A stretch of DNA of 64,000 bases from Betaproteobacteria bacterium (GCA_016716535.1 JADJWD010000007.1:124001-188000), one strand, 5' to 3'; counted from the stretch's first letter, positions 17,125 to 26,560 are shown. The notes: generated from the letters alone by a model not told the origin. Made by a program: numbers and translations.

Positions 17125-18528
17125 GTGAAGCGGCGTTGGTTGGCAGCGATGGCGGGCATGCTGGCGCTTCTTGCGCTCCTCGCGGCGCCCGGCCCGGCGC
17201 TCGCCGCCGACTGCCCCGAGCGGCTGCGCATCGTCTTCGCCGATGGCACGCGCTCGTGCCTCACCGACCACGCGCTCGCGCACGACGACGTGGTCGGCCA
17301 GTTCGGCGCCGACCTGAGGCGCATGCTGCCCAACCACGGCTACTACGCGGTGGCCGCGACGCCGGCGGCGCCGCAGTGCAAGCGCGCCGTCGGGCTGGAT
17401 GTGCTGTCCACCGCCGAGGCGTCGATGGGTGCCACCACCGACACCGCGCGCCGCTCGCAAAAGGCGCTGCAGGACTGCCGCCTGCGCGTGCTGGGCGCTG
17501 GCGAAGGCTGCCGCTGCCGCGTGGTGCTGCTGGACGGGCGCTCGCCGCTCGCAGCCGAGGAGTTTGCGCGTTATGCCGGGCCGCGTGGCGGGGCCGCGGT
17601 GGCGGCCGCACCGCCGGCCACGGCGGCACCGGCGCCCGATCGCCGTGCCGATGCCGCGGGTCCCGCGGCCACGTCCGTGCCCGCCGCCGCCACCCCTGCC
17701 GCCACGCCAACCGGCGCCTCCGCCGACGACGTCGCCGCGCTGCGCCAGCAGATCGAGGCGCTGCGCCAGGAGATGGCGCGCGGCCGCCCGGCCGCCGGCA
17801 GCACGTCAACCGCGGCCACGCCGCCGCGCGCGGTACGCAAGGCCCGTGCGCTCGTCATCGGCAATGGCCGCTACGCGCACCTGGGGACACTGCCGAACCC
17901 TCGGCGCGACGCCGAGGCCATCGCGGCCAAGCTGCGCGGCTTCGGCATCGACGTCGATCTGCACCTGGACACCGACCGCCCGACGCTCGTGCGCGCGCTC
18001 TCCGAATTCGAGGTCGCCGCGGCGCGCCACGACGTCAACATCCTCTTCTACGCCGGGCACGGCCTGCAGGTGGGCGGCGTCAACTACATGGTGCCGGTGG
18101 ACATGCGCGTCGAAGGCGCCTCGCCCGGCTCGGTCAAGCTCAACGGCGTCGCGCTCGACGACGCGCTCGAGTACCTGCCCGCCGGCACGCGCGTCGTCTT
18201 CCTCGACGCCTGCCGCGACAACCCGCTGGCGCGGTCGCTGCGCAGCACGCGCAGCGGCGCCGGCACCGGGCTCGCGCCGGTGTCCACCGTCAGCGGCACG
18301 CTGCTGTCGTACGCCACGCGCGACGGCTCCACCGCCGAAGACGGCAACGGCCAGAACAGCCCGTACACGACGGCGCTCTTGCAGCACCTCGACGCCGAGG
18401 AAGACATCGCCCTCGTGCTGCGCCGCGTGCGCCAGGCGGTGCTCGCCGCCACCGGCCAGCGCCAGGAGCCGTGGGAGTACGGCTCGCTGGTCGGCGACGA
18501 GCTGGTGTTGTCGCGGCTTTCGCGCTGA
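17125..18528 (+). CDS. Secreted caspase-family (C14/metacaspase-like) protein
   Basis: This 467-residue protein has an N-terminal signal peptide (MKRRWLAAMAG followed by a Leu/Ala-rich core, with likely cleavage near ALAADC). A cysteine-containing N-terminal domain of about 120 residues and an Ala/Pro-rich linker with a short coiled-coil-like stretch (DVAALRQQIEALRQEMARG) follow. The caspase-fold domain starts at RKARALVIGNGRYAHL. The His-Cys dyad is intact: YAGHG (His312) and FLDACRDN (Cys363). The C-terminal part has SYATRDGSTAEDGNGQNSPY, a typical substrate-loop sequence. It is expected in the periplasm or outside. The GTG start has GGGAGG eight bases upstream. The M81 peptidase gene follows by 62 bases. 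Confidence 0.9.
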   Translation: MKRRWLAAMAGMLALLALLAAPGPALAADCPERLRIVFADGTRSCLTDHALAHDDVVGQFGADLRRMLPNHGYYAVAATPAAPQCKRAVGLDVLSTAEASMGATTDTARRSQKALQDCRLRVLGAGEGCRCRVVLLDGRSPLAAEEFARYAGPRGGAAVAAAPPATAAPAPDRRADAAGPAATSVPAAATPAATPTGASADDVAALRQQIEALRQEMARGRPAAGSTSTAATPPRAVRKARALVIGNGRYAHLGTLPNPRRDAEAIAAKLRGFGIDVDLHLDTDRPTLVRALSEFEVAAARHDVNILFYAGHGLQVGGVNYMVPVDMRVEGASPGSVKLNGVALDDALEYLPAGTRVVFLDACRDNPLARSLRSTRSGAGTGLAPVSTVSGTLLSYATRDGSTAEDGNGQNSPYTTALLQHLDAEEDIALVLRRVRQAVLAATGQRQEPWEYGSLVGDELVLSRLSR

Positions 18529-18590
18529 AGCGTGCCACCCCGGGCCCGCCCCGGTGCGCGGGCGCGCCGTGCCCGTGTACAAGCCGGCGC

Positions 18591-20150
18591 ATGAAGATCT
18601 TCGTCGCCGCCATTGCCACCGAGACCAACACCTTCGCTGGGTTGCCCACCGGCATGGGCGGCTTCGAGGCGATGGGCATTCGCCGTGGTGATCGCTGCGT
18701 TGAAGCCAACGCCAGCCGCGGCCATAACGCCCTGCTCGCGCCCCTCGAAGCGCGACTGCGCCAACTCGCCGCCGCCGGCGGCCACGAGCTCGTCTTCGGC
18801 CTGATGACGTTCGCGCAGCCGCTCGGGGCCACGGTGCACTCGGTGTGGGAGGCGCTGCGCGACGAGCTGCTGGCCGACCTCGCCGCGGCGCTGCCGGTGC
18901 AAGCGGTGATCCTGCCGCTGCACGGCGCCATGGTCGCCGAGCGGTGCGACGACTGCGAAGGCGAGCTGATCGAACGTGTGCGTGCGCTCGTCGGCCCCGG
19001 CGTGCCGATCGGCGTCGAGCTCGACCTGCACTGCCACGTCAGCGCGCGCATGCTCGGCCACGCCGACCTGCTCGTCGCCTACAAGGAGTACCCGCACACC
19101 GACATCCTCGAGCGGCTCGGGGAGCTGTGGCACCTGACGCTGGCGGCCGCGGCCGGCCGCGTGCACCCGGTGACGGCGGTGGCCAACTGCCGCATGGTCG
19201 CCTTCTGGCACACCACGCGCGAGCCGATGGCCGGCTTCGTGCGCCGCATGAAGGCGCTCGAGCGCGAGCCGGGCGTGCTCAGCGTCAGCTTCGGGCACGG
19301 CTTTCCTTGGGGCGACGTCGCCGACAACGGCGCGCGCGTGTGGGTCATCACCGACGGCGACGCGGCGCTCGCGGCGCGCTGGGCCGGCACGCTGCGCGAC
19401 GAGATCTGGGCCATGCGCGAGGCCACATACGCGCGGCCGGTGGCGCTCGACGCGGTGCTCGACCGCATCGCCGCACATGCCGCGCCTTCACCGGCGCGCC
19501 GCCCGCTCGTCGTCGCCGACCGCGCCGACAACGCCGGCGGCGGCGCCGCCAGCGACAGCACGTTCGTGCTCGCGCGGCTCGTCGAGCGCGGCATCGGCGA
19601 CGTGGCGCTCGGCGCCTTCTGGGACCCCGGCGCCGTGCGCTGCTGCGCCGACGCCGGCGCCGGCGCGCGCTTCGCGCTGCGCGTCGGCGGCAAGTGCGGG
19701 CCGGCCTCGGGCCAGCCGGTGGATCTGACCGTGACCGTGCGCGCCGTCGCCCCGGCGCACCGCCAGGAAAGCCTCGGCGGCGGCACGAGCCCCTGCGGCC
19801 CGTCGGTGTGGGCGAGCACCGACGACGGCCTCGACCTCGTGCTGATCTCCGAGCGCCAGCAGGTCATCGGCACCGATCTCTTCACCGGGCTCGGCATCGA
19901 CCTCACGGCCAAGCGCGCCGTCGTCGTCAAGTCGTCGCAGCACTTCCACGCCGCCTTCGCGCCGCTGGCCGCCGAGGTGCTGTACGTCGACACGCCGGGG
20001 CTGTTGCGCATCGACTTCGAGCACCTGCCGTTCGAGAAGCGCTCGCTCGACTACTGGCCGCGCCAGGCCGACCCGTGGCACGGGCAGCGGCCGGCGCCGG
20101 CGGTCGTGGTGCGGCCGGCGGGGCGCGGCGGCGCCGACGACCGGCGCTGA
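18591..20150 (+). CDS. M81 family metallopeptidase (MlrC/microcystinase-C type)
   Basis: This 519-residue protein matches the MlrC family. It starts MKIFVAAIATETNTFAGLPT and has the core PLHGAMVAERCDDCEGEL, the metal-binding LDLHCHVSARML, YKEYPHTDI, and a C-terminal domain with DRADNAGGGAASDST and VVVKSSQHFHAAFAPLA. MlrC is known for the last step of microcystin degradation, but the family is widespread in betaproteobacteria without cyanotoxin genes, and no mlrA, mlrB or mlrD is here. A general role in hydrolysing small peptides or derivatives is more probable. No signal peptide is present. Upstream in-frame sequence inside the caspase gene is not conserved, so the ATG at 18591 is used. Confidence 0.9.
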   Translation: MKIFVAAIATETNTFAGLPTGMGGFEAMGIRRGDRCVEANASRGHNALLAPLEARLRQLAAAGGHELVFGLMTFAQPLGATVHSVWEALRDELLADLAAALPVQAVILPLHGAMVAERCDDCEGELIERVRALVGPGVPIGVELDLHCHVSARMLGHADLLVAYKEYPHTDILERLGELWHLTLAAAAGRVHPVTAVANCRMVAFWHTTREPMAGFVRRMKALEREPGVLSVSFGHGFPWGDVADNGARVWVITDGDAALAARWAGTLRDEIWAMREATYARPVALDAVLDRIAAHAAPSPARRPLVVADRADNAGGGAASDSTFVLARLVERGIGDVALGAFWDPGAVRCCADAGAGARFALRVGGKCGPASGQPVDLTVTVRAVAPAHRQESLGGGTSPCGPSVWASTDDGLDLVLISERQQVIGTDLFTGLGIDLTAKRAVVVKSSQHFHAAFAPLAAEVLYVDTPGLLRIDFEHLPFEKRSLDYWPRQADPWHGQRPAPAVVVRPAGRGGADDRR

Positions 20151-20157
20151 GGCGCCG

Positions 20158-21936
20158 CTACATCGACAACGATCCCTCGCGGAACGCCGTCTTGTCGAGC
20201 CAGACGTTGACGAGCACCGGCCGGCCCTGGCGCGCCAGCGCACGCGCACGCGCCAGCGCCGCTCGCACCTCGTCGTCGCGCTGCACGAGCAGCCCCTCGG
20301 CGCCGAAGCCGGCAGCGACGGCGTGGTAGTCGGTGCGCGCGAGCACGGTGGCCACGTCGTCGCCGAGCATCTTCACCTGCTCGCGCGCGATCTGCGTCCA
20401 GCACGCGTCGTTGCCGACGACGGCGATGACGGCGATGCCCTGGCGCACGAAGCTGTCGAACTCGGCCAGGCTCCAGCCGCAGGCGCCGTCGCCGAAGACG
20501 ATCCACACCTCGCGCGGCGGTGGCGCTTCGGCGCCGGCCTTCGGCTGCGCCAGCGCCGCGCCGAGCGCGAAGCCCGCGCCCACGCCCAGCGTGCCGAAGG
20601 CGCCCGGGTCCAGCCAGGTCAGCGGCGCGCGCGGGTGCAGCACGTAGCTGGCGGTGGCGACGAAGTCGCCGCCGTCGGCGACGAAGACGGCGCCGTCGCC
20701 GGCCTCGGCCTCGAGGGCACGGAAGAAGGCGAGCGGGTTGACGTACTCGCCGCGCCGGGCCGCCTGCTGGTCGATCTCGACTTCGCGCGCGCGGTCGCGC
20801 GCACGCAGCGTCGCCGTCCACTCCGCCCAGTGCTCCAGCGCCGTGGGCAGCGTCTGCGCCAGCGCGCGGATGAACTGGCCGGCGTCGCCCAGCGCCAGCA
20901 CGTCGGGGCGGCGGTTCAGGCGCGCGTCCTTGGCGCTGCGGTTGGCGGCGACGAGCGTCGCGCCGCGCCGCACGTGCCGGCCGTAGTCGAGCCGGAAGTC
21001 GCACGGCACTCCGGCCAGCAGCACGCAGTCGGCTTCGCGCAGTGCCTGCCGGCGCGCGTGCCGCATCTGCAGCGGGTGGTCGCGCCCGAGCAGGCCGCGC
21101 GCCATGCCGGACAGATAGACCGGCACGTTCAGGCGCCCCACCGCCTCGGCCAGCTGCGCGGCCTCGTCGGCCTGCACGACGGCCTGGCTGCCGATGACGA
21201 TGAGCGGCCGCTTCGCCTGCTCGAGCCGCGCGGCCGCGCGGTGCAGCGCGGCTTCGCCGGCGCGCGGCGGCGTCACGGTGCGCGGCGCCGGCACGGTTGC
21301 ATCGGCGCCGGCGAACATCCGCTCGGCGTGGCGATTGAGGTACCAGCGCAGCGCGCGGTCGGGCAGCGCCTGGCCTTTGCCGGCCGCGTCCGCGTACCAC
21401 TGGCGGATCTCGGCCTCGGGGTACAGCAAGTCCACCGGGCACTCGATGAACACCGGCCCCGGCACGCCCGACATCGCGATCTCGAACGCCTCGGCCACCG
21501 CCGGCGCCAGCTCGCGCACGCGCTTCATCTTCAGGAAGCGCTTGACGTGCGGCGCCACCAGCGGGCGCTGGTCGATGTCCTGCAGCGCGCCGCGCCCTTG
21601 CAGCGCGGTCGGTGCGGCGCCGCCGATCAGGATGACCGGCGACTGCGCGAGCTGCGCGTTCTTCAGCGCCGTGATCGTGTTGGTGATGCCCGGCCCCGCG
21701 GTCACCGCGGCGACGCCGGGCTGGCCGGTCAGGCGGGCCGTCGCGTCGGCCGCGAAGACCGCGGTGACCTCGTCGCGCACGTCGACGATGCGGATGCCCA
21801 GCGCCTTGGCGGCGGCGAGGATCGGCGAGATGTGCCCGCCGACGAGCGTGAAGATGCGCTCGACGCCGTGTGCGTGCAGCGCGCGCGCGACGCGTTCACC
21901 GCCATGCGCAGGTGGCGCCGAGGGGCCACCGGTCAT
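20158..21936 (-). CDS. ThDP-dependent lyase, ILVBL/2-hydroxyacyl-CoA lyase 2-like
   Basis: This 592-residue thiamine-diphosphate enzyme has the three-domain acetolactate-synthase fold. From memory it matches animal ILVBL (HACL2) unusually closely: LVGGHISPILAA, RIVDVRDEVTAVFAADA (cofactor-activating Glu), GVAAVTAGPGITNT, LGSQA-type middle-domain segment IVIGSQAVVQA, SGMARGLLGRDHPLQ, PGAFGTLGVGAGFALGA, the ThDP motif GDGACGW to GNDACWT, and a C-terminal TAFREGSLSM. ILVBL cleaves 2-hydroxy fatty acyl-CoA to an aldehyde one carbon shorter plus formyl-CoA. ATG 21936 overlaps the stop of the acyl-CoA synthetase gene (ATGA). That partner would supply the CoA thioester. Acetolactate synthase is unlikely, as no small subunit gene is present. 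Confidence 0.88.
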   Translation of the reverse strand: MTGGPSAPPAHGGERVARALHAHGVERIFTLVGGHISPILAAAKALGIRIVDVRDEVTAVFAADATARLTGQPGVAAVTAGPGITNTITALKNAQLAQSPVILIGGAAPTALQGRGALQDIDQRPLVAPHVKRFLKMKRVRELAPAVAEAFEIAMSGVPGPVFIECPVDLLYPEAEIRQWYADAAGKGQALPDRALRWYLNRHAERMFAGADATVPAPRTVTPPRAGEAALHRAAARLEQAKRPLIVIGSQAVVQADEAAQLAEAVGRLNVPVYLSGMARGLLGRDHPLQMRHARRQALREADCVLLAGVPCDFRLDYGRHVRRGATLVAANRSAKDARLNRRPDVLALGDAGQFIRALAQTLPTALEHWAEWTATLRARDRAREVEIDQQAARRGEYVNPLAFFRALEAEAGDGAVFVADGGDFVATASYVLHPRAPLTWLDPGAFGTLGVGAGFALGAALAQPKAGAEAPPPREVWIVFGDGACGWSLAEFDSFVRQGIAVIAVVGNDACWTQIAREQVKMLGDDVATVLARTDYHAVAAGFGAEGLLVQRDDEVRAALARARALARQGRPVLVNVWLDKTAFREGSLSM

Positions 21937-23624
21937 GCCCAGATGACGCGCTGGCCGCGCGCGTACCAGCCTTCGACCTGCGGCGCGACGATCGTCTCGA
22001 TGCGGGTGCGCTTGATCTTCATCGTCGGCGTCAGCGTGCCGGCCTCGATCGTCCACGGGTCGCGAGAGATGACCATCAGGCCGAGCTGCTCGTAGTCGGT
22101 CAGCTCGGCGTTGACACGTTCGAGCAGCGCGGCCATCTCGACTTCGAACTCGTTGCGCAGCGCCGAATCGGCCAGGCGCGGGCGCAGGTCTTCGGCCGGC
22201 ACCACCAGCGCATACGCAGCCACCTGGCCGACGCCGGAGACCATGCAGCTTTCGATCTGCGCGTGCGCCAGCAACAGGTTCTCGATCGGCGCCGGCGCGA
22301 CGTACTTGCCCTTGGCCGTCTTGAACAGTTCCTTCGCGCGGCCGGTGATGCGCAGCAAGCCGTTGGGCCGCCGCTCGCCCAGGTCGCCGGTGCGGAAGAA
22401 GCCGTCCTCGGTGAACGAGGCGGCGGTCAGCTCGGGCTGCTTGTAGTAGCCGGTGAACTGGCCCGGCGACCTGATCAGCACCTCGCCATCGGGGGCCAGC
22501 TTCACCTCGACGCCCGGCATCGGCACGCCCACCCAGCCGGGCTCGGCCTGGCCGTCGATGTCCAGCCGCGAGGTGTGCGAGACCGAGTTGTCCTCGGTCA
22601 TGCCGTAGCCCTCGCCGAGCTTCAGCCCCAGGCGCTGGTACCAGCGGATCAGGTCCGGCGGCAGCGGCGCCGAGCCACTGCCGGCGTAGACCACCGAATC
22701 GAGGCCGAGGCCGGCGAGCACCTTCTTGGCGACGATGCGCCCGAGGATCGGGATCTTCAGCAGCCGCTCGAGCTTGGCCGGCGGCATCTTCGCGAAGACG
22801 CCCTGCTGGAACTTCAGCCACAGCCGCGGCACGGAGATGAACAGCGTCGGCCGCGCGCGCTTCACGTCCTCGATGAACGACTGCAGCGTGTCGGCGAAGA
22901 ACATGTGTGTCGTGCCTTCGATGAGCGCAGCGCCCTCGATCCACGTGCGCTCGAAGCTGTGCGCGAGCGGCAGGTACGAGATGACGCGCCGGTCGGTGCC
23001 GGCGCCGACCCGCTCGCTCGCGAACTCGCCGGCCGCCGCCGCCGCCCACGAGAAGGCGGCGAAGGTGTTCATCACGCCCTTGGGCGTGCCGGTCGAGCCC
23101 GAGGTGTAGATCAGCATTGCCAGTTCGTCGGCTTGGCGCGTGATGCGCCCGGCCAGCGGCGCGGTGCGCGCGACGATGGCATCCCAGCCGTCGAAGTCGC
23201 GCCTCGCCTCGGCCGGCGCCAGCGGGAAGGCGATGCACGGCAGCCCCTTCGGCACGCCGGGCTGCTGCGCCGGCCAGGTGTCGAGCTTGCCGACGAACAG
23301 CGCGCTCGCCTCGCTGTGCTCGAGCACGTACTTGATCGTCTCGGCCGTCTCGGTGGGGAAGATCGCCACCGTCGTGTAGCCGCCGAGCCAGATGGCCAGC
23401 TCGGCCATGATGAAGTGGGCGCAGTTCTTCGACAGGATGGCCACGCGCGCGCCGCGCGGCAGGCCCAGCGACTGCAGGTGCGCGGCCACGCGCCGCGCCT
23501 CGCCGACCACCTGGCCCCACGTGTAGTCCTGCACCGGGCCGCCGCCCAGCGGCTGCGTGAAGAAGACCTGGTTCGCGCGGTTCGCTTCGTGGTCGAGCAC
23601 GTGGTCGAGGATCAGGCGGTCCAT
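21933..23624 (-). CDS. AMP-forming long-chain acyl-CoA synthetase
   Basis: This 563-residue adenylate-forming enzyme activates carboxylic acids to CoA thioesters. It has the P-loop YTSGSTGTPKGVM, YLPLAHSFERTW, the A5 motif LGEGYGMTE, the A8 hinge region FFRTGDLGER and LRITGRAKELFKTAKGKYVAP, with a C-terminal KIKRTRIE lysine region. The LPLAHSFER and TAKGKYVAPAPIE patterns are those of the long-chain (FadD15/ACSL-like) group rather than acetyl-CoA synthetases. It is the first gene of a two-gene leftward operon with the ThDP lyase. Upstream, 23625-23736 separates it from the GGDEF-EAL stop. It is probably cytoplasmic or membrane-associated. Confidence 0.92.
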   Translation of the reverse strand: MDRLILDHVLDHEANRANQVFFTQPLGGGPVQDYTWGQVVGEARRVAAHLQSLGLPRGARVAILSKNCAHFIMAELAIWLGGYTTVAIFPTETAETIKYVLEHSEASALFVGKLDTWPAQQPGVPKGLPCIAFPLAPAEARRDFDGWDAIVARTAPLAGRITRQADELAMLIYTSGSTGTPKGVMNTFAAFSWAAAAAGEFASERVGAGTDRRVISYLPLAHSFERTWIEGAALIEGTTHMFFADTLQSFIEDVKRARPTLFISVPRLWLKFQQGVFAKMPPAKLERLLKIPILGRIVAKKVLAGLGLDSVVYAGSGSAPLPPDLIRWYQRLGLKLGEGYGMTEDNSVSHTSRLDIDGQAEPGWVGVPMPGVEVKLAPDGEVLIRSPGQFTGYYKQPELTAASFTEDGFFRTGDLGERRPNGLLRITGRAKELFKTAKGKYVAPAPIENLLLAHAQIESCMVSGVGQVAAYALVVPAEDLRPRLADSALRNEFEVEMAALLERVNAELTDYEQLGLMVISRDPWTIEAGTLTPTMKIKRTRIETIVAPQVEGWYARGQRVIWA

Positions 23625-23736
23625 TGCTGTTGTGCGTGGTGGTGGAAAGGCAACGCAGCAGGGTAAGCGCCGCGTTGGCCGCCCGCATCTGGGGCAACCC
23701 TGATCGTAGGGAGGTGCGTCTAGAGCGGCGACCGGC

Positions 23737-26532
23737 TCACGCCGTCAACGCCGCGCTCGGCCGCGATGCCGTGGCCGACGGCGTCGCCGCGCCCACGGCA
23801 AAGCCCTTCCTCACCCGCTGCGCCGTCGCGCCGGGCGCCTCGGCGCGTGCGTAGCGCCAGCCCTGGAATTCGTCGCAGCCCAGCGCCAGCAGCCGCTCCT
23901 CCTGTGCCGCCGTCTCCACCCCTTCGGCGACGACCCGTTTGCCCAGCGCGCGCGCCAGCGCGATCACCGAGCGCACGATCGCCTCGGCCGACTCGCGCTG
24001 GCCGAGGTCGATGACGAAGCTGCGGTCGATCTTCAGCACGTCCACCGGCAGCTGCTGCAGCGCGCCGAGCGACGAGTAGCCGGTGCCGAAGTCGTCCAGC
24101 GCGACGACGACGCCGGCGTCGCGCAGCGGCTCGAGCGCCTGGCGCACGCCCGCCACGTCGGCGGCGCAGACGCTCTCGGTGACCTCGATCTCCAGGTCGC
24201 GCGGCGCCAGGCGGTGGCGCTGCAGGCTGTCCTGGATGCGCGCGGCGAAGGTCGGCTCGCGCAGCTGCAGCGCCGAGACGTTGACGGCGACGCGCCCGAC
24301 CGGCAGGTCCTCGTCGCGCCAGCGCGCGAGCTGCGCCAGCGACGCCTCGAGCACGAAGTCGCCGAGGCGGGCGATGAGGCCGCAGTCCTCGGCCACCGGC
24401 ACGAAGCGCGCCGGCGAGACCGCGCCGCGGGTGGGGTGCGTCCAGCGCACCAGCGCCTCGACCGAGGCGACGTGGCCGTCGCGCGCCGCGATGCGCGGCT
24501 GGAAGTGCACGGCCAGCGCACTGGCGTCGAGCGCGTCGCGCAGGTCGCGCATGATCCACGCGCGCTCGCTGGCGCGCTCGTCCAGCTGGTCGGCGTAGCG
24601 GCGCCAGCGGCCGCGCCCGTCGGCCTTGGCGGCGTACATCGCCAGGTCGGCCCGGCGCATCAGTTCCTCGCGGTCGGCGGCGTCGTCGGGGTGGCAGGCG
24701 ACGCCGATGCTGGCGCCCAGGTGCAGCGCCTGGCCGCGCACGTGGAACGGCAGCGCCGCCTGCCGGCACAGCTCGGCGGCCAGCGCCTCGGCCTCGGCCG
24801 GCGTGGCCGGCACGACGACGACGAATTCGTCGCCGCCGGGCCGCGCCAGCGTCGCCGCGGCCGGCACGCAGGCGCGCAGGCGGCCGGCGACGGCGCGCAG
24901 CAGCTCGTCGCCGAGCGCGTGCCCGAGCGTGTCGTTGACCTCCTTGAAGCCGTCCAGGTCGATGAAGAGGAACGCGGTGACTTGCCCCGGCTGCTGCGGC
25001 GCCGCGAGCTGCGCGTCGCAGGCGTCGGCCAGGCCGTTGCGGTTGAGCAGGCCGGTCAGGCCGTCGCGGCGCGCCCGCTCGACGAGGTGGTGCTCGCGCG
25101 TCGCCGCCGCCAGCGCCACCGCGACGCGGTCGCGCAGGTCGCCGATCTCGCGCCGCTGCGCCGCTGTCCATGCCGGCTCGTGCGGCGTGGCGAACAGCAG
25201 CAGCGCCACCAGCTCGCCTTGCCAATGCGCCGACACGACGGAGGTAAAGCCGCCGGAGGCGTCGGCGCCGCCGGCGAACGCGTCGCGCAGCCAGGCCGGC
25301 TGCGCCGGCGCCGGCCAGTGACAGGCCAGCCCGTCGGGTGGCGGCCGCAGCGCTTCGTCGCCCGGCTGCACCGCTTGCGCCGATGCGCCGGCCGGACCAT
25401 GCAGCTGCCAGCGGCGCGCCGCCGCGTCACGCGCCGCGATGCGCACCTGCGTCGCGGGCACGATCGCCAGCAGCCGCTGCGCGACACGCGCCAGCACCGC
25501 GGCCGAGGCGTCGCCGTCGAGGATCTGGCGGTCGATCGCCGCGTGCACGGCCATCGCCTGCATCTGCCCGGCCAGATGCGCGGCCATCGCGTTGAAGGCC
25601 GTCGCGAGCTGGCCGAACTCGTCGGCGCGCGCGCGCCGGCCCGGCGGCGACAGCGGCACGCGCGCCTGCCAGTCGCCGCCGGCCAGGCGCCGCGTGCCTT
25701 CGGCCAGCTGCTCGAGCGGCTCGACGGTGCGCCGCACCAGCACCATGCCGAGCGCGGCGATGAGCACCAGCGTGCCGACGATGCCCAGCGCCACCAGCCG
25801 CGGCAGCCTCTCGTCGCCGGCCTCGTCCGCCCCGGCCGCGCGGCCCACGAGGCGCCAGTCGGTGCTGCCGAACTCGGCCGACAGGAACAGGCGCCACTCG
25901 TGCGGCGGCCGCCCCGAGGGCGCCGGCGGCGTGGCGGCTGCCGGCGCGCTGCCGGCCGGCGGGCAATGCAGCGGCCGGCCGAGCGGATCGACCACACACA
26001 CGCCGGCGGCCGCGCCGTCGGCGCCGAAGTCCTCCCACAGGTAGTCGGCCGCCACCTCGGCCACCCACCAGCCGCGCTCGGCCTCGTCGCGGTGCGCGAG
26101 CAGCACACGCGCCGGTGCCGCGCCGGTGGCCGGCAGCCAGCGCAGCCGCGACAGGGCATCGCCGTGTGCGCGGCGCCAGGCGTCGGCCAGCGCCGCGTCG
26201 CCGGCCACCGGCGAGCCGTCGTCGCGCAGCGTGGCCACCCGCACCAGCGGCTGGCGCGGCGCCGGGCGCAGCCGATCGGGCTGGCGCCAGTCGCCGTCGA
26301 CGGCATGCACGGCCAGCAGGTTGCGCAGCGCCAGCAGGCGGTCGAAGGCGCGCAGGCCGGCGTGCTTGAGGAACGTGTTGTCGGCGCGCTGTTCGGCGAC
26401 GCGGCGATGCTCCTGCCAGGCGGGCACGCCGATCGACGCGAACAACGCCAGCGGCACGAAGGCCGCCGCCAGCAGGGACCAGAAGATGCGCCGGCCGACG
26501 CGGCTGCCGAGGAACAGGCCCTGCAGGCGCAT
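23737..26532 (-). CDS. Membrane GGDEF-EAL protein with HAMP domain
   Basis: This protein of about 931 residues is predicted to make and/or degrade cyclic di-GMP. Order: transmembrane helix (about 18-36), periplasmic sensor region of about 220 residues, second helix (about 245-266), HAMP linker (RRTVEPLEQLAEGTRRLAGG onward), GAF-like segment, GGDEF domain with intact RPGGDEF (566-570) but no RxxD inhibitory site just before it, and EAL domain with EALVRW (692-694). EAL catalytic positions look conserved (VNVSALQL, EIEVTES, ALDDFGTGYSSL, VLKIDRSF, VVAEGVET). ATG 26532 is preferred; an in-frame upstream start at 26604 would overlap the pseudopilin gene. The two genes lie in tandem, so the output may govern pili or surface behaviour. 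Confidence 0.9.
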   Translation of the reverse strand: MRLQGLFLGSRVGRRIFWSLLAAAFVPLALFASIGVPAWQEHRRVAEQRADNTFLKHAGLRAFDRLLALRNLLAVHAVDGDWRQPDRLRPAPRQPLVRVATLRDDGSPVAGDAALADAWRRAHGDALSRLRWLPATGAAPARVLLAHRDEAERGWWVAEVAADYLWEDFGADGAAAGVCVVDPLGRPLHCPPAGSAPAAATPPAPSGRPPHEWRLFLSAEFGSTDWRLVGRAAGADEAGDERLPRLVALGIVGTLVLIAALGMVLVRRTVEPLEQLAEGTRRLAGGDWQARVPLSPPGRRARADEFGQLATAFNAMAAHLAGQMQAMAVHAAIDRQILDGDASAAVLARVAQRLLAIVPATQVRIAARDAAARRWQLHGPAGASAQAVQPGDEALRPPPDGLACHWPAPAQPAWLRDAFAGGADASGGFTSVVSAHWQGELVALLLFATPHEPAWTAAQRREIGDLRDRVAVALAAATREHHLVERARRDGLTGLLNRNGLADACDAQLAAPQQPGQVTAFLFIDLDGFKEVNDTLGHALGDELLRAVAGRLRACVPAAATLARPGGDEFVVVVPATPAEAEALAAELCRQAALPFHVRGQALHLGASIGVACHPDDAADREELMRRADLAMYAAKADGRGRWRRYADQLDERASERAWIMRDLRDALDASALAVHFQPRIAARDGHVASVEALVRWTHPTRGAVSPARFVPVAEDCGLIARLGDFVLEASLAQLARWRDEDLPVGRVAVNVSALQLREPTFAARIQDSLQRHRLAPRDLEIEVTESVCAADVAGVRQALEPLRDAGVVVALDDFGTGYSSLGALQQLPVDVLKIDRSFVIDLGQRESAEAIVRSVIALARALGKRVVAEGVETAAQEERLLALGCDEFQGWRYARAEAPGATAQRVRKGFAVGAATPSATASRPSAALTA

Positions 26533-26560
26533 GGGCAGGCGCGGCGCGGGGGCGGCCGGC

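Noticed and set aside
17136..18590. Extension of the M81 peptidase frame into the caspase gene
   Set aside because: Out of frame with the caspase protein, low-complexity Arg/Ala, and the M81 family starts with MKIFVAAIATETN.
18591..20150. Microcystin-degradation (mlr) cluster
   Set aside because: Only an MlrC homologue is present; mlrA, mlrB and mlrD are absent, and the M81 family is broad.
21937..23697. Extension of the ThDP lyase frame upstream through the acyl-CoA synthetase gene
   Set aside because: The extension is out of frame with the synthetase and gives Arg/Ala/His-rich sequence; the ATG at 21936 overlaps the synthetase stop as in a normal operon.
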